Below are positions 25,655 through 36,592 of a stretch of DNA of 64,000 bases, piece after piece; within the stretch, counting starts at the first letter, position 1; every line of letters starts with the position of its first letter. The stretch is from Photorhabdus asymbiotica (GTDB lineage: Bacteria; Pseudomonadota; Gammaproteobacteria; Enterobacterales; Enterobacteriaceae). The stretch is from positions 186,001-250,000 of the forward strand of contig NZ_RBLJ01000001.1 of NCBI RefSeq assembly GCF_003634575.1. Reading direction: 5' to 3'. The notes beneath the pieces are model-generated. The model saw only the letters and a program-made list of their open reading frames with translations. It was not told the origin of the DNA and did no database searches. The position numbers were made by a program, and so were the translations under genes.

Positions 25655-26692
25655 TTAAACTGCCACTGTACTTTGTTGCTTTGCGGACTGAATACCGGCT
25701 TCAATTAATTTCATAATTTGAATAGCTTCACTTGCCGTTACTGGATTAGGTTTGCCTAGCGTAATCGCATCACGGATCGCCGCATAATAAGCGGTATAAT
25801 TACCGGGCAAAGTCGGCACATGTTCCGTCACTAATTCCTCTCCACATGACAACGTCACAATCCCATCACGAATATCATATCCCCAATCGGCATGCGGTGG
25901 CCTTTCCCCTGCTTTCAATCGTTCTTCTTGTGGATCAAGACCGTATTTTACATAACTGCCTGCCATACCATGCAGGGTATAAACAGCAGACTCGGCAGCT
26001 GCCACCGTTGTTGCATGAAGAACTACTTTAATATCCGGATAATTCAGCAATACATGGAAATAATCCAACGTTTCAGCTTGTGGACGTATCATGCCCAAAT
26101 CAGCCGTAATAGATTGCGGTTTACCAAATAGTTGAACCGCCTGATCAAGTAAATGAGGTCCTAAATCATACCAAATGCCACTTCCTTCTCCTGCAGCTTC
26201 ACGCCATCTTTGACGTATAGCCGGACGATAACGATCAAAATGGGATTCGAAATACTTTAATTTCCCCAGACGATTTTCTTTAATCAAAGATTTTATAGTC
26301 AAAAAACCGGAATCCCAACGGCGGTTATGAAATACAGAAAGGAGTAATCCAGCTTCTTCCGCTTGTTTCTTTAAAGATTCGGCTTGTTCAACAGTGATAG
26401 TAAAGGGTTTATCCACTACAACATGTTTACCCGCTGCCAGTGCCTTCTGAGCCAATGGGTAATGCGTATCATTAGGTGTCGGAATAACGATTAAATCAAT
26501 GTCAGGATCATGGAAAAGATCTTCAGGGCGAGATACCACCGGAATATTTGGCCAATCTAATTTCACTTTTTCAGCATCGCTACTGGAAATTGCTGCCAAT
26601 TTAACACCGGCAGTCCCGGCAATTAATGGTGCATGGAACGTTTTGCTGGCATAACCATAACCTACCAACCCAACCTTTAACAAATCACTCAT
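25655..26692 (-). CDS. Gfo/Idh/MocA-family oxidoreductase (YdgJ-like)
   Basis: The 345-residue protein starts LLKVGLVGYGYASKTFHAPL, with the EKP-type motif VVVDKPFTITVEQAESL and SHFDRYRPAIRQRWRE, GSGIWYDLGPHLLDQA and YVKYGLDPQEERLK. These are closely similar to E. coli YdgJ. It is an NAD(P)-dependent dehydrogenase of unknown physiological substrate, presumably a sugar or sugar alcohol. It lies 63 bp upstream of yfeH on the same strand. In enterobacteria ydgJ is also a neighbour of ydgK and rsx, so the order is ancestral. It is unrelated to the dehydrogenase in the island beyond the superfamily. Confidence 0.88.
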   Translation of the reverse strand: MSDLLKVGLVGYGYASKTFHAPLIAGTAGVKLAAISSSDAEKVKLDWPNIPVVSRPEDLFHDPDIDLIVIPTPNDTHYPLAQKALAAGKHVVVDKPFTITVEQAESLKKQAEEAGLLLSVFHNRRWDSGFLTIKSLIKENRLGKLKYFESHFDRYRPAIRQRWREAAGEGSGIWYDLGPHLLDQAVQLFGKPQSITADLGMIRPQAETLDYFHVLLNYPDIKVVLHATTVAAAESAVYTLHGMAGSYVKYGLDPQEERLKAGERPPHADWGYDIRDGIVTLSCGEELVTEHVPTLPGNYTAYYAAIRDAITLGKPNPVTASEAIQIMKLIEAGIQSAKQQSTVAV

Positions 26693-26878
26693 GACAGCCC
26701 CTCAACTTTATCCTTAAATAATAACTGCAATGTTATATCAGTAAAAAATATCACCACCGATAGCTGTTTCACAAATTATCTCTGAATCCAGCCGTGAAGA
26801 TCTTTCAATCAATCTATTTCCTAACCCAATAGAATCGCCTATTATCCTTCCTTCGCATCGCTTCAAATGGAATGATTT

Positions 26879-27319
26879 ATGTATCAAACCCATGACTACC
26901 ACAGAATTAATGGCTGGATTCTGGCTCCAGCGGCTTATCTGATCATGACATTTCTCAGCGCCAGTGTCATGTTGGGCTTATACATTATGGCTTTTTTCAG
27001 TCAAAACAATATGTTGGGTAGCACAACTAATCACTTTACGCTAATGTGGTTTCTTTCCGTCGCCATTACTGCGGCAATGTGGTGCTTTACCCTATGGGTA
27101 CTCAAACTGCTTTTTATTCGGTCAAAAAGATTCCCTCAAACTTTTATTATTTGGCTTATTGTTACCGTATTAATTGCATTGAAAACTTTCACCTTTTCCC
27201 CTATCCCCGATCAAATGGCTTTACGTGCATTAGCATGGCCATTACTGGCAGCCGCTATTTTTGTCCCCTACATTAAACGTTCTCATCGGGTCAAAATGAC
27301 TTTCACACAAGATCGATAA
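26879..27319 (+). CDS. ydgK: Inner-membrane protein YdgK (DUF2569)
   Basis: The 146-residue protein has four predicted membrane segments (for example ILAPAAYLIMTFLSASVMLG and ALAWPLLAAAIFVPYI) and the INGWILAPAAYL start typical of the YdgK/DUF2569 family. It lies directly upstream of rsxA, as in E. coli. Its function is unknown. It has no partners in the sequence that suggest more, and the gap of about 108 bp to rsxA contains a weak hairpin. Confidence 0.85.
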   Translation: MYQTHDYHRINGWILAPAAYLIMTFLSASVMLGLYIMAFFSQNNMLGSTTNHFTLMWFLSVAITAAMWCFTLWVLKLLFIRSKRFPQTFIIWLIVTVLIALKTFTFSPIPDQMALRALAWPLLAAAIFVPYIKRSHRVKMTFTQDR

Positions 27320-27356
27320 CCGCAACTTTCTTTGGTTGTTATCATAAATAATAGAT

Positions 27357-27379
27357 TGCCCTTCAGTAAGACGAGGGCA
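27357..27379 (+). terminator. Weak hairpin after ydgK
   Basis: TGCCCT (27357-27362) pairs with AGGGCA (27374-27379), followed by TGTTTATAATTTT. It may separate ydgK from the rsx operon. Confidence 0.35.
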
Positions 27380-27427
27380 TGTTTATAATTTTATAAAAAG
27401 TAAACAACTCCATTTTCAGGCACAGCA

Positions 27428-28009
27428 ATGACTGACTATTTTCTTTTATTTGTTGGAACCGTATTGGTTAACAATTTCGTCTTGGTGAAATTTCTCGGCT
27501 TATGTCCTTTTATGGGCGTCTCTAAAAAGCTGGAAACTGCCATCGGGATGGGATTTGCAACAACATTCGTTATGACACTAGCCTCAGTGTGTTCATGGCT
27601 GGTGAATACGTTTATTTTGTTACCACTGGATTTAATCTATTTGCGTACCCTGAGTTTTATTCTGGTCATTGCGGTTGTCGTGCAATTCACAGAACTTGTT
27701 GTACGCAAAACCAGCCCAACGTTATACCGGCTGTTGGGTATTTTCCTGCCGTTGATTACAACTAACTGTGCCGTACTCGGTGTCGCACTGCTGAATATCA
27801 ACCAATCACACGATTTTCTTCAATCTGCTATTTATGGATTTGGGGCTGCCGCAGGTTTCTCTTTGGTTATGGTACTGTTTGCCGCTATTCGTGAACGTCT
27901 GGCCGTTGCCGACGTGCCAGCTCCCTTCCGGGGTTCATCTATCGGTCTTATCACCGCGGGTTTAATGTCCCTGGCTTTTATGGGCTTTAGTGGTTTGGTG
28001 AAGTTCTGA
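27428..28009 (+). CDS. rsxA: Electron transport complex subunit RsxA
   Basis: The 193-residue protein has six membrane segments and the RsxA/RnfA opening [20 protein letters not shown], then [20 protein letters not shown] and [14 protein letters not shown]. It is an inner-membrane subunit of the Rsx (Rnf) complex, which moves electrons between NADH and low-potential acceptors and keeps SoxR reduced in E. coli. Its stop overlaps the start of rsxB by 1 bp. Length and sequence are canonical. Confidence 0.95.
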   Translation: MTDYFLLFVGTVLVNNFVLVKFLGLCPFMGVSKKLETAIGMGFATTFVMTLASVCSWLVNTFILLPLDLIYLRTLSFILVIAVVVQFTELVVRKTSPTLYRLLGIFLPLITTNCAVLGVALLNINQSHDFLQSAIYGFGAAAGFSLVMVLFAAIRERLAVADVPAPFRGSSIGLITAGLMSLAFMGFSGLVKF

Positions 28010-28626
28010 TGATATCGTTATGGATTGCTATTGGTGCGCTAAGTGCACTAGGGTTAATTTTTGGTTTAATCTTGGGTTTTGCTGCCCGCCGTTTTCAAGT
28101 AGAAGAAGACCCTATTGTTGAAAAAGTAGATAATATTCTGCCTCAAAGTCAGTGCGGCCAATGTGGTTATCCTGGCTGCCGACCTTACGCCGAAGCCGTG
28201 GCTAACAACGGTGAAATGATTAATAAATGTGCACCCGGCGGGGAACAAGCAATGCTGAAAATCTCAGAATTGCTGGGTGTCGATCCACAGCCACTGGAAG
28301 GAGATGAAAGCGTACAAAATCCTGTCCGTAAAGTCGCATTTATTGATGAAGAGAATTGTATTGGTTGTACCAAATGTATTCAGGCATGCCCTGTAGATGC
28401 TATCGTCGGCGCGACCCGTGCTATGCATACCGTCGTTGAAGATCTCTGTACCGGTTGTGACCTATGCGTTGCCCCTTGTCCTACAGACTGTATTGCGATG
28501 ATCCCGGTGGCAACGACCACTTCCAATTGGAAATGGGATTTGAAAACCATTCCAGTAAAAAATATTCCTGTTCAGCCATCTCATGCTGTTTCCGTTAAAA
28601 ATATTGAGGCTGAACACCATGTTTAA
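28009..28626 (+). CDS. rsxB: Electron transport complex subunit RsxB (iron-sulfur)
   Basis: The 205-residue protein has an N-terminal membrane anchor ([20 protein letters not shown]). A four-cysteine cluster site follows, CGQCGYPGC with a later Cys (INKCAPGG). Two ferredoxin-type 4Fe-4S sites are [16 protein letters not shown] and [16 protein letters not shown]. It carries electrons within the Rsx complex. The final codons overlap the rsxC start by 8 bp, so translation is coupled. Confidence 0.95.
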   Translation: MISLWIAIGALSALGLIFGLILGFAARRFQVEEDPIVEKVDNILPQSQCGQCGYPGCRPYAEAVANNGEMINKCAPGGEQAMLKISELLGVDPQPLEGDESVQNPVRKVAFIDEENCIGCTKCIQACPVDAIVGATRAMHTVVEDLCTGCDLCVAPCPTDCIAMIPVATTTSNWKWDLKTIPVKNIPVQPSHAVSVKNIEAEHHV

Positions 28627-30739
28627 TTTGTTCAATTTACTCAACAAAAACAAAATCTGGGATTTCGACGGTGGAATTCATCCCCCAGAAATGAAGCTAC
28701 AATCCAGTCAAACACCATTGCGCATTGCACCACTGCCAGAAGAGTTAATCATCCCATTGCAACAACATTTGGGAACAGAAGGCGAATTACTGGTTAAAAC
28801 AGGTGATAAGGTGCTGAAAGGTCAGTCTCTGACATTTGGCTATGGTCGTAGCGTACCAGTCCATGCATCGACTTCCGGCACAATCATTGCTATTGAACCT
28901 TGCATTACAGCGCATCCGTCCGGATTGAAAGAATTATGTGTTCGCCTACGCCCTGATGGTGAAGATCAATGGTGTGAGCGCATTCAGACACCTGATTATC
29001 AATCCCTTGGCGCGGAGACAATTCTTAATCGAATCCATCAGGCAGGTATCGCTGGTTTAGGGGGCGCTGGTTTTCCGACTGCTTCTAAACTTCAAAGTGG
29101 CCGTTCTGGTATTAAAACACTGATCATTAACGCCGCAGAATGCGAACCTTATATTACCGCTGATGACCGTCTAATGCAGGAACACGCAGATGAACTGATT
29201 GAAGGAATTCGTATTCTGGAACATCTGCTTAAACCTGAGCAAATACTGATTGGTATCGAAGATAATAAACCCGAAGCAATAGCAGCTCTTAAAACCGCAT
29301 TAAAGGGCGATAAAACTATCATCGTTCGGGTTATCCCAACCAAATACCCTTCTGGTGGTGCAAAACAACTGACCAAGATCTTAACAGGTAAAGAAGTGCC
29401 ATCCGGTGGCCGTTCCTCCGCTATCGGTGTTCTGATGCAGAACGTCGGCACAGTAGTTGCGATTAAACGAGCCATTATTGATGGCGAACCCTTGATTCAG
29501 CGTGTGGTTACCGTCACTGGTGACAACGTAACTTCTCCCGGTAATTTCTGGGCACGACTCGGTACTCCAGTTCAATTTCTTCTCCAGTTAGCCGGTTTTG
29601 AACCCCAATCAGAGCAGATGGTCATTATGGGTGGTCCGCTAATGGGATTCACTCTACCTGACTTGAACGTACCTGTTGTCAAAATCAGTAACTGTATTCT
29701 GGTGCCATCTCACCAAGAAATGGATGCAAATACTGCGGAAGAAGCGTGTATCCGTTGTGGATTATGTGTGGAAGCTTGTCCCGCTAGTTTATTACCACAA
29801 CAACTTTACTGGTTCAGTCGTGGTCAAGAGCATGAAAAAGCTCGCAATCACAACTTATTCGACTGTATCGAATGTGGTGCCTGTGCTTATGTCTGTCCAA
29901 GTAACATTCCTCTAGTGCAATACTATCGCCAGGAAAAAGCTGAAATTAAAGCATTGGATCAGGAAAACCGCCGTTCAACAGAAGCCAAAATTCGTTTTGA
30001 AGCTAAGCAAGCGCGTATGGAACGGGAAAAACAGGCTCGTGAAGAAAGGCACAAAAAAGCAGCGATTCAAGTCGATAATAAAGATCAAAATACTGTACAA
30101 GCTGCGCTCTCCCGTGTGAGGGAAAAACAGGCTGACGCCGGCAAAATTGTTTCCATAGAACCGGGACAAGTGCCAGATAATTCAGCAGTAATCGCTGCCC
30201 GACAGGCGAGAAAAGAGCAACTTCGTGCTCGCCAGGCGGAAAAACAAACGGCTGAAAATATTCATACTGCTACATCTGAGCAAACAGGAGCAGAAGATCC
30301 ACGTAAAGCGGCATTAGCAGCAGCAATTGCCAGAGCTAAGGCTAAGAAAGCGGCTCAGAATCAAGAGGTGACAACGTCACCAGAAATAGCAGAACCTGAA
30401 TCTACAACCGGTGAAAAACCAGATCCCCGTAAAGATGCGGTGGTAGCGGCAATTGCCCGGGTTAAAGCCAAGAAAGCGGCTCAAACTCAGCAAACAGAGG
30501 AAACCCCGACAGAAGTTCCACCCGCCGAGGAAACTGATCCGCGCAAAGCGGCGGTCGCTGCCGCCATTGCCCGGGTTAAAGCCAAGAAAGCGGTTCAAAC
30601 TCAGCAAACAGTGGAAACCCCGGCAAACGCGCCACCAACCGAGGAAACTGATCCGCGCAAAACGGCGGTTGCTGCCGCAATCGCCAGAGTCAAAGCTAAG
30701 AAAGCGGCTCAGGAACAACAAAAAATTTCAACAGAATAG
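28619..30739 (+). CDS. rsxC: Electron transport complex subunit RsxC
   Basis: The 706-residue protein starts [20 protein letters not shown], matching E. coli RsxC ([17 protein letters not shown]), which fixes the start at 28619 rather than 28583. It has the flavin/NADH-binding region [13 protein letters not shown] and [14 protein letters not shown], two 4Fe-4S motifs ([30 protein letters not shown]) and a long Lys/Ala-rich tail. From residue about 560 the tail contains four DPRKxAxxAAIARxKAKKA repeats. It is the peripheral NADH-side subunit. Confidence 0.95.
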   Translation: MFNLFNLLNKNKIWDFDGGIHPPEMKLQSSQTPLRIAPLPEELIIPLQQHLGTEGELLVKTGDKVLKGQSLTFGYGRSVPVHASTSGTIIAIEPCITAHPSGLKELCVRLRPDGEDQWCERIQTPDYQSLGAETILNRIHQAGIAGLGGAGFPTASKLQSGRSGIKTLIINAAECEPYITADDRLMQEHADELIEGIRILEHLLKPEQILIGIEDNKPEAIAALKTALKGDKTIIVRVIPTKYPSGGAKQLTKILTGKEVPSGGRSSAIGVLMQNVGTVVAIKRAIIDGEPLIQRVVTVTGDNVTSPGNFWARLGTPVQFLLQLAGFEPQSEQMVIMGGPLMGFTLPDLNVPVVKISNCILVPSHQEMDANTAEEACIRCGLCVEACPASLLPQQLYWFSRGQEHEKARNHNLFDCIECGACAYVCPSNIPLVQYYRQEKAEIKALDQENRRSTEAKIRFEAKQARMEREKQAREERHKKAAIQVDNKDQNTVQAALSRVREKQADAGKIVSIEPGQVPDNSAVIAARQARKEQLRARQAEKQTAENIHTATSEQTGAEDPRKAALAAAIARAKAKKAAQNQEVTTSPEIAEPESTTGEKPDPRKDAVVAAIARVKAKKAAQTQQTEETPTEVPPAEETDPRKAAVAAAIARVKAKKAVQTQQTVETPANAPPTEETDPRKTAVAAAIARVKAKKAAQEQQKISTE
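30296..30720 (+). repeat. In-frame tandem repeats in the RsxC tail
   Basis: Repeat units of the [18 protein letters not shown] type begin at 30296, 30422, 30536 and 30650. The last two intervals are exactly 114 bp, while the first is 126 bp. The repeats form charged helices in the C-terminal tail. Confidence 0.85.
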
Positions 30740-30751
30740 TGATTGTTATAA

Positions 30752-31831
30752 ATGAAATTCAGGCCCGTTCATACTGACAATAAAAAGTTAAAAGTCGCAA
30801 GTTCGCCTTTTACACACAACCAGCAAAGCACCAGCCGCATTATGCTGTGGGTCGCGCTGGCAGCTATCCCCGGTATAGCTGTACAAACTTACTTCTTTAG
30901 TTATGGGACATTGTTCCAGCTTCTGCTTGCCATGATTACTGCCCTGCTTGCGGAATCACTTGCCCTGTCTCTACGTAAACAGGCAATTATGACGCGTTTG
31001 AAAGATAATTCTGCGCTGCTGACAGGCTTACTTTTAGGGATCAGCCTTCCGCCGCTGGCTCCTTGGTGGCTGATTGTATTGGGAACCATTTTTGCGGTAA
31101 TTATTGCCAAACACCTATATGGCGGTCTTGGACAAAACCCGTTCAACCCAGCAATGGTAGGCTATGTGGTGCTTCTTATATCTTTTCCTGTCCAAATGAC
31201 CAGTTGGTTGCCGCCCATGGACTTGCTGGCAACTCAAATTACACCACTAGACAGCCTGATGGTGATCTTCACCGGCCATACTCCCGATGGAGCGACATTA
31301 CAACAGTTGCAGCAGGGTTTCGACGGAATAAGCCAAGCCACCCCCCTCGATAGTTTCAAAACCGGCTTATTGACCCACAATATCGATGATGTTCTTCGCC
31401 AACCTATATTACAGGGATCTCTGGCTGGTATTGGCTGGCAATGGGTCAACATTGCTTATCTTGTTGGCGGGCTTATTCTGCTAAACAGAAAGGTTATCAG
31501 TTGGCAAATTCCTGTGGCATTTATCCTGACATTAAGTCTCTGCGCACTCGTAAGCTGGCTGATTGATCCAACCCGTTACTCTCCTCCATTACTGCAACTA
31601 CTTTCAGGCGCAACCATGTTGGGCGCATTCTTTATTGCTACTGATCCAGTGAGTGCAGCCACAACACCTAAAGGCCGTCTCATTTTTGGCGCCATTATTG
31701 GCTTGCTAGTTTGGGTCATCCGTGTTTATGGTGGTTATCCTGACGCAATCGCATTTGCCGTCTTGCTGGCGAACATCACCGTGCCACTCATTGACCATTA
31801 CACTCAACCTCGCGCTTACGGGCATAAATAA
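30752..31831 (+). CDS. rsxD: Electron transport complex subunit RsxD
   Basis: The 359-residue protein has about ten membrane segments and the flavinylation site in [22 protein letters not shown], where the Thr of SGAT carries FMN in the family. [20 protein letters not shown] is another family landmark. It is an inner-membrane subunit of the Rsx complex. It starts 12 bp after rsxC and ends 9 bp before rsxG, in the standard operon order. Confidence 0.95.
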   Translation: MKFRPVHTDNKKLKVASSPFTHNQQSTSRIMLWVALAAIPGIAVQTYFFSYGTLFQLLLAMITALLAESLALSLRKQAIMTRLKDNSALLTGLLLGISLPPLAPWWLIVLGTIFAVIIAKHLYGGLGQNPFNPAMVGYVVLLISFPVQMTSWLPPMDLLATQITPLDSLMVIFTGHTPDGATLQQLQQGFDGISQATPLDSFKTGLLTHNIDDVLRQPILQGSLAGIGWQWVNIAYLVGGLILLNRKVISWQIPVAFILTLSLCALVSWLIDPTRYSPPLLQLLSGATMLGAFFIATDPVSAATTPKGRLIFGAIIGLLVWVIRVYGGYPDAIAFAVLLANITVPLIDHYTQPRAYGHK

Positions 31832-31840
31832 GGAGCCGTT

Positions 31841-32470
31841 ATGTTAGAAACAATGCGACGTCACGGCATCACACTAGCTATTTTTGCTGCATTTACCACC
31901 GGACTGACCGCGATCGTGAACTCATTAACCCAAAACACTATCGCAGAGCAAGCCGCATTACAGCACAAGTCACTACTTGATCAGGTAATCCCTCCAGAGC
32001 TGTATGACAACGATATACAAAACGAATGCTATCTGGTCAGTGCTGATGCTCTGGGAAATAAGTCACCTCATCGTCTCTATCTGGCCCGCAAAAATGGTCA
32101 GCCCGTCGCTGCCGCGTTGGAAAGTACAGCACCGGATGGTTATTCAGGCGCTATTCAGTTATTAGTTGGTGCAGATTTCTCAGGAAAAGTGTTAGGTGTA
32201 CGCGTGACAGAACATCACGAAACCCCAGGCTTAGGTGATAAAATTGAAACCCGGATTTCAGACTGGATCAATGGGTTCTCAGGAAAAACCATAAAATCCG
32301 ATCATGACCGGGACTGGGCAGTGAAAAAAGATGGTGGTGAATTTGATCAATTTACCGGTGCCACTATTACCCCGCGAGCTGTGGTAAACTCGGTCAAATC
32401 GACCGCACTCTATTTACAAACCCTGCCCGAACATCTCTCTTCTTTAGAGTCCTGTGGAGAAAAATCATGA
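31841..32470 (+). CDS. rsxG: Electron transport complex subunit RsxG
   Basis: The 209-residue protein has one N-terminal membrane helix ([20 protein letters not shown]) and a periplasmic FMN-binding domain with the covalent flavin site [18 protein letters not shown] (Thr of TGAT). [12 protein letters not shown] is a further family motif. GGAG precedes the start. Its stop overlaps the rsxE start by 4 bp (ATGA). Confidence 0.95.
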   Translation: MLETMRRHGITLAIFAAFTTGLTAIVNSLTQNTIAEQAALQHKSLLDQVIPPELYDNDIQNECYLVSADALGNKSPHRLYLARKNGQPVAAALESTAPDGYSGAIQLLVGADFSGKVLGVRVTEHHETPGLGDKIETRISDWINGFSGKTIKSDHDRDWAVKKDGGEFDQFTGATITPRAVVNSVKSTALYLQTLPEHLSSLESCGEKS

Positions 32471-33165
32471 GTGAAACCAAAAACTTATTTATCCAGGGAT
32501 TATGGAAAAATAACTCTGCTTTAGTGCAGTTACTGGGACTATGTCCACTACTGGCGGTATCTTCCACAGCAACCAATGCGCTTGGCTTAGGGTTAGCCAC
32601 CACATTAGTCCTGACCTGTACCAACATTGCAGTTTCCTGCTTGCGCCGTTGGGTACCTAATGAAATCCGTATCCCGATCTACGTAATGATCATCGCTTCG
32701 GTTGTCAGTACCGTACAAATGCTAATTAATGCCTATGCTTTTGGCTTGTATGAATCATTAGGGATTTTCATTCCACTGATTGTCACTAACTGTATTGTTA
32801 TTGGCCGCGCTGAAGCCTATGCCGCTAAAAATCCGGTCATACTTTCTGCTATTGATGGCTTAGCAATGGGATTAGGAGCCACTTTTGCTCTATTTGTTCT
32901 TGGTGCCATGAGGGAAATTCTCGGCAATGGAACCTTATTTGACGGCGCTGATCTACTGCTGGGCAATTGGGCTAAAGTATTACGGATAGAAATCATTCAT
33001 ATGGATTCCCCTTTCTTGCTAGCAATCCTACCGCCCGGTGCTTTTATTGGCCTTGGGCTCATGCTGGCCGCGAAATACCTTATTGATGAAAAAATGAAGA
33101 CCAGAGCAATAAAAGAAAAAAGCAATGCAGTGGCTATGTCACAAGGATCGGAGAGCACTTCCTAA
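32467..33165 (+). CDS. rsxE: Electron transport complex subunit RsxE
   Basis: The 232-residue protein has six membrane segments and is related to Rsx[41 protein letters not shown] and [19 protein letters not shown]. It is an integral membrane subunit of the Rsx complex. The last gene of the complex, it is followed after 2 bp by nth, as in E. coli. Nothing unusual is seen. Confidence 0.95.
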   Translation: MSETKNLFIQGLWKNNSALVQLLGLCPLLAVSSTATNALGLGLATTLVLTCTNIAVSCLRRWVPNEIRIPIYVMIIASVVSTVQMLINAYAFGLYESLGIFIPLIVTNCIVIGRAEAYAAKNPVILSAIDGLAMGLGATFALFVLGAMREILGNGTLFDGADLLLGNWAKVLRIEIIHMDSPFLLAILPPGAFIGLGLMLAAKYLIDEKMKTRAIKEKSNAVAMSQGSESTS

Positions 33166-33167
33166 AT

Positions 33168-33806
33168 ATGAACACCCAAAAACGTATCGAGATTTTAACG
33201 CGCTTACGCGATAACAACCCAAAGCCAACAACTGAGTTGGTTTTCACAACACCGTTTGAGCTACTTATTTCAGTATTACTTTCAGCTCAAGCCACCGATG
33301 TGAGTGTTAACAAAGCCACAGCGAAACTCTATCCCGTTGCCAATACTCCTCAGGCAATCCTTAATCTGGGAGTGGATGGGCTGAAAGAATATATAAAAAC
33401 CATCGGTCTGTATAACACGAAAGCAGAAAACACAATTAAAACCTGTCGAATGCTGCTGGAACAACATGCTGGTGAAGTTCCCGAAGATCGCGCTGCGTTA
33501 GAGGCATTACCGGGTGTTGGCCGCAAAACGGCCAATGTGGTGTTAAACACCGCTTTTGGCTGGCCGACAATTGCTGTTGATACACATATCTTTCGGGTTT
33601 GTAATCGTACCCAATTCGCTCCCGGTAAGAATGTCGATGAAGTCGAAAATAAGTTACTGCGCGTTGTTCCCAGCGAATTTAAAGTTGATTGTCATCACTG
33701 GCTTATTTTGCATGGCCGTTATACTTGCATAGCGCGTAAACCTCGCTGTGGTTCTTGCATTATTGAAGATTTATGCGAATTTAAAGAAAAAATTTACCCT
33801 GAGTAA
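33168..33806 (+). CDS. nth: Endonuclease III
   Basis: The 212-residue protein is a base-excision DNA glycosylase/AP lyase that removes oxidized pyrimidines. It has the helix-hairpin-helix with the catalytic Lys in LPGVGRKTANVVLNTAFG, the catalytic Asp in AVDTHIFRVCNRT, and a C-terminal 4Fe-4S cluster with spacing C-x6-C-x2-C-x5-C (CIARKPRCGSCIIEDLC). It is cotranscribed with the rsx genes, 2 bp after rsxE. The sequence is canonical. Confidence 0.96.
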   Translation: MNTQKRIEILTRLRDNNPKPTTELVFTTPFELLISVLLSAQATDVSVNKATAKLYPVANTPQAILNLGVDGLKEYIKTIGLYNTKAENTIKTCRMLLEQHAGEVPEDRAALEALPGVGRKTANVVLNTAFGWPTIAVDTHIFRVCNRTQFAPGKNVDEVENKLLRVVPSEFKVDCHHWLILHGRYTCIARKPRCGSCIIEDLCEFKEKIYPE

Positions 33807-33941
33807 CTATTGTAATTTTTATTGCAATTTCCATGCTGTTTTATGCTATTTTGCAGATGTTGCTTGCTCGACACCGCCAATTCGCGTAAAACTGTTGTTC
33901 CAAAACTATCTGATAATAACTTCCAACTTTCTCCGGATATT

Positions 33942-35885
33942 ATGTTTCAAAACAACCCGCTGCTTGCGCAGCTAAAACAGCAACTTCATTCCCAGACTCT
34001 TCGTGTGGAAGGTTTGGTTAAAGGCACCGAAAAAGGTTTCGGCTTTCTGGAAGTCGACGGGCAAAAAAGCTATTTCATTCCTCCTCCACAAATGAAAAAA
34101 GTTATGCATGGCGATCGGATTACTGCCGCTATTCATACTGATAAAGAAAGAGAGATCGCCGAACCAGAATCATTGGTCGAACCTTTTCTAAATCGCTTCG
34201 TTGGCCGTATCCAGAAAAAAGAAAATGACAACCGCCTGTGGATTGTCCCTGATCACCCACTGCTAAGAGATGCTATTCCTTGCCGCCCTGCTAGTCATAT
34301 TACTCATCCATTTCAGCATGGTGACTGGGCTGTCGCTGAAATGCGCCATCACCCATTGAAAGGAAGTCGTGGTTTTCATGCAGAGATTACCGGCTACATT
34401 ACTGAAAGCAACGATCATTACGCGCCGTGGTGGGTAACACTCACTCGCCATAATCTGGAACGCAATGCCCCCGCCATGACTGCTGATTGCCAGATGAATG
34501 ATGGTGATCTTGAGCGTATAGACTTAACCTCTCTGGATTTTGTCACTATCGACAGTGCGACCACCGAAGATATGGATGATGCTTTACATGTCGCCAAACA
34601 AGATGACGGCAGCCTGAAACTTAGCATCGCTATCGCTGACCCAACAGCCTATATTGCTGTTGACAGCGAGCTAGATAAGATAGCCCACCAACGAGCTTTC
34701 ACCAACTATCTGCCAGGTTTCAACATCCCAATGTTACCACGCGATCTGTCAGAAAATTTATGTTCGTTACGCCCCAACCTTCGCCGCCCGGCACTGGTTT
34801 GCCAAGTTTCCATTCTCGAAGATGGACAACTTGGTGATGATATTGCGTTTTTCTCTACTTGGGTTGAATCAAAAGCGAAGCTGGTTTACGACGAAGTTTC
34901 CGACTGGTTAGAAGAAAAAGGTGACTGGAAGCCTTCTTCTGAGTCCATTGCCACGCAAATCTCTCTGCTGAAAGAAATAAGTGATCGCCGTAATCAATGG
35001 CGCCATCAGCATGCACTTATTTTCAAAGATCGCCCTGATTACCGTTTTGTCCTGGATGAAAATGGCTATGTACTGGATATCGTTGTAGAACAACGTCGCA
35101 CAGCAAACCGTATTGTCGAAGAAGCCATGATCACAGCCAACCTATGCGCTGCAAAAATGCTACGTGATAAGTTTGGTTTCGGTATCTACAATGTTCATAC
35201 GGGTTTTGAATCACTTCAGATTGAACAAGTAGTTGAATTACTGCAAGAAAATGGTATTGATGCAAATGCAGAAGAATTATTGACACTGGATGGCTTCTGT
35301 AAGTTACGCCGTGAATTAGATAAACAACCAACTCAATTCCTCGATAGCCGTATTCGCCGTTTCCAAACTTTTGCAGAAATTAAACCTGAAGCAGGTCCTC
35401 ATTTTGGCCTTGGCTTTGATGCTTACGCCACCTGGACATCACCCATCCGTAAGTACAGCGATATGATTAACCATCGCTTACTGAAAGCCATTATCCAAAA
35501 AACGGATGCAGGAAAACCAGCAGAAGAAACCTGTTTGCAACTCGCTGAACGCCGTCGATTGAACCGAATGGCTGAACGCGATGTGGGCGATTGGTTGTAT
35601 GCTCGTTTCCTGCAACCGCATGCAGGAACAGAGCAACAATTTACAGCGGAAGTCATCGATATTACCCGTGGCGGTTTACGTGTCCGCTTGGTAGATAACG
35701 GAGCAGTTGCCTTCATACCAGCCCCATTTCTACATGCCGTGCGTGATGAACTGCAATGTAGTCAAGAAACCGGTACCGTGCTTATCAAAGGTGAAGCTAT
35801 TTACCGATTAAATGACATTATTAGTGTCCGTATTGAAGAAGTAAGAATGGAAACCCGCAATATTGTCGCTCGCCCTGTTTCCTGA
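33942..35885 (+). CDS. rnb: Exoribonuclease II
   Basis: The 647-residue protein starts [20 protein letters not shown], matching E. coli RNase II, so the start is 33942 and not the upstream in-frame ATG at 33822. It has two N-terminal cold-shock domains, the RNB catalytic domain with the metal-binding aspartates ([16 protein letters not shown]) and a C-terminal S1 domain ([20 protein letters not shown]). It degrades single-stranded RNA from the 3' end. A gap of 135 bp separates it from nth and probably contains its promoter; a hairpin terminator follows the stop. Confidence 0.95.
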   Translation: MFQNNPLLAQLKQQLHSQTLRVEGLVKGTEKGFGFLEVDGQKSYFIPPPQMKKVMHGDRITAAIHTDKEREIAEPESLVEPFLNRFVGRIQKKENDNRLWIVPDHPLLRDAIPCRPASHITHPFQHGDWAVAEMRHHPLKGSRGFHAEITGYITESNDHYAPWWVTLTRHNLERNAPAMTADCQMNDGDLERIDLTSLDFVTIDSATTEDMDDALHVAKQDDGSLKLSIAIADPTAYIAVDSELDKIAHQRAFTNYLPGFNIPMLPRDLSENLCSLRPNLRRPALVCQVSILEDGQLGDDIAFFSTWVESKAKLVYDEVSDWLEEKGDWKPSSESIATQISLLKEISDRRNQWRHQHALIFKDRPDYRFVLDENGYVLDIVVEQRRTANRIVEEAMITANLCAAKMLRDKFGFGIYNVHTGFESLQIEQVVELLQENGIDANAEELLTLDGFCKLRRELDKQPTQFLDSRIRRFQTFAEIKPEAGPHFGLGFDAYATWTSPIRKYSDMINHRLLKAIIQKTDAGKPAEETCLQLAERRRLNRMAERDVGDWLYARFLQPHAGTEQQFTAEVIDITRGGLRVRLVDNGAVAFIPAPFLHAVRDELQCSQETGTVLIKGEAIYRLNDIISVRIEEVRMETRNIVARPVS

Positions 35886-35918
35886 CTTCTATCACAGAAC
35901 CTTTGCGTTTTCTGAATC

Positions 35919-35950
35919 AAACTACAGCGCTCACGCTGTAGTTTGTCTTT
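35919..35950 (+). terminator. rnb terminator
   Basis: AAACTACAGCG (35919-35929) pairs perfectly with CGCTGTAGTTT (35934-35944) across a 4-nt loop, followed by GTCTTT. It lies 34 bp after the rnb stop. Confidence 0.8.
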
Positions 35951-35978
35951 AAAAGTCAGCAATTACACAATAATAAAA

Positions 35979-35999
35979 AGCCTCTAGAACTTAGAGGCT
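35979..35999 (-). terminator. Minus-oriented hairpin with no visible gene
   Basis: AGCCTCTA (35979-35986) pairs with TAGAGGCT (35992-35999). On the minus strand it is followed by TTTTTATTA, so it is a good terminator for leftward transcription. No minus-strand gene is seen to its right before pvc1. Confidence 0.6.
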
Positions 36000-36053
36000 A
36001 AACAGAAATAAATATGAAATCAGAACATTTACAAAAAATTATTTTAATTTATT

Positions 36054-36180
36054 TATACCCAATAGATTTCGAGTTGCAGCGCGGCGGCAAGTGAACGAAT
36101 CCCCAGGAGCATAGATAACTATGTGACTGGGGTGAGTGAAAGCAGCCAACAAAGCAGCAACTTGAAGGATGAAGGGTATA
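36054..36180. repeat. ERIC element
   Basis: This is a complete 127-bp ERIC, TATACCC to GGGTATA, between rnb and the PVC operon. Confidence 0.92.
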
Positions 36181-36440
36181 TACCAGTATGAATAACAAAA
36201 TTAGCCTCCATGCCTCATTATTAAAACCCAATAACCTGACATATTAAATCTGACAAAAAAAGTATACGTAACCTTCTGTTAACAAATCGCTTTGCTGAAA
36301 CTCGTCATCATTTATATATCAAAACTTATAACACACCATTTATTCATCCTTTTATAGAAAAATATAACAACGTGTTTATAAAATGATTTATATCGCAATG
36401 ATTTTATTGATTGATAATTTTAAGTATTAATAATTGATAT

Positions 36441-36467
36441 TTGAAATTAACGTGAGTTGACTATAAT
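36441..36467 (+). promoter_or_regulatory. Candidate PVC operon promoter
   Basis: TTGAAA (36441-36446) and a perfect TATAAT (36462-36467) are separated by 15 bp, which is shorter than ideal. Transcription from here would include the ops-like element about 100 nt downstream. Confidence 0.4.
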
Positions 36468-36516
36468 CCAACGTGATCATCAATGTGATCTTCAGTTCAC
36501 CTAGTCATGTTTCTAT

Positions 36517-36545
36517 AAGCAGCAACTTGAAAGATAACGGGTATA
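36517..36545. repeat. ERIC right-end fragment
   Basis: About 29 bp match the right end of an ERIC (AGCAGCAACTTGAAAGATAA, then CGGGTATA). The rest of the element is missing, which indicates a deletion in the PVC leader. Confidence 0.8.
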
Positions 36546-36570
36546 GAGTAACCAAAGCAAATCAGGTTAG

Positions 36571-36592
36571 TGCGGTAGCTATTGTCTATAGC
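36571..36592 (+). promoter_or_regulatory. ops-like antitermination element
   Basis: TGCGGTAGCTATTG contains GCGGTAGC, the core of the ops element (GGCGGTAGCGT) recognised by RfaH-family antiterminators. It lies in the leader 86 bp before pvc1 and is followed by a small inverted repeat (AGCTAT...ATAGCT). RfaH-like AnfA1 controls the related Serratia antifeeding prophage, which supports the reading. Two bases differ from the full ops consensus. Confidence 0.55.

Noticed and set aside
29149-30721. Long minus-strand frames opposite rsxC
   Set aside because: They arise from codon bias and from the repeated tail; RsxC on the plus strand is unambiguous.
33822-33941. An N-terminal extension of RNase II
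   Set aside because: The protein from 33942 aligns with E. coli RNase II from its first residue; the upstream part is probably leader or promoter DNA.
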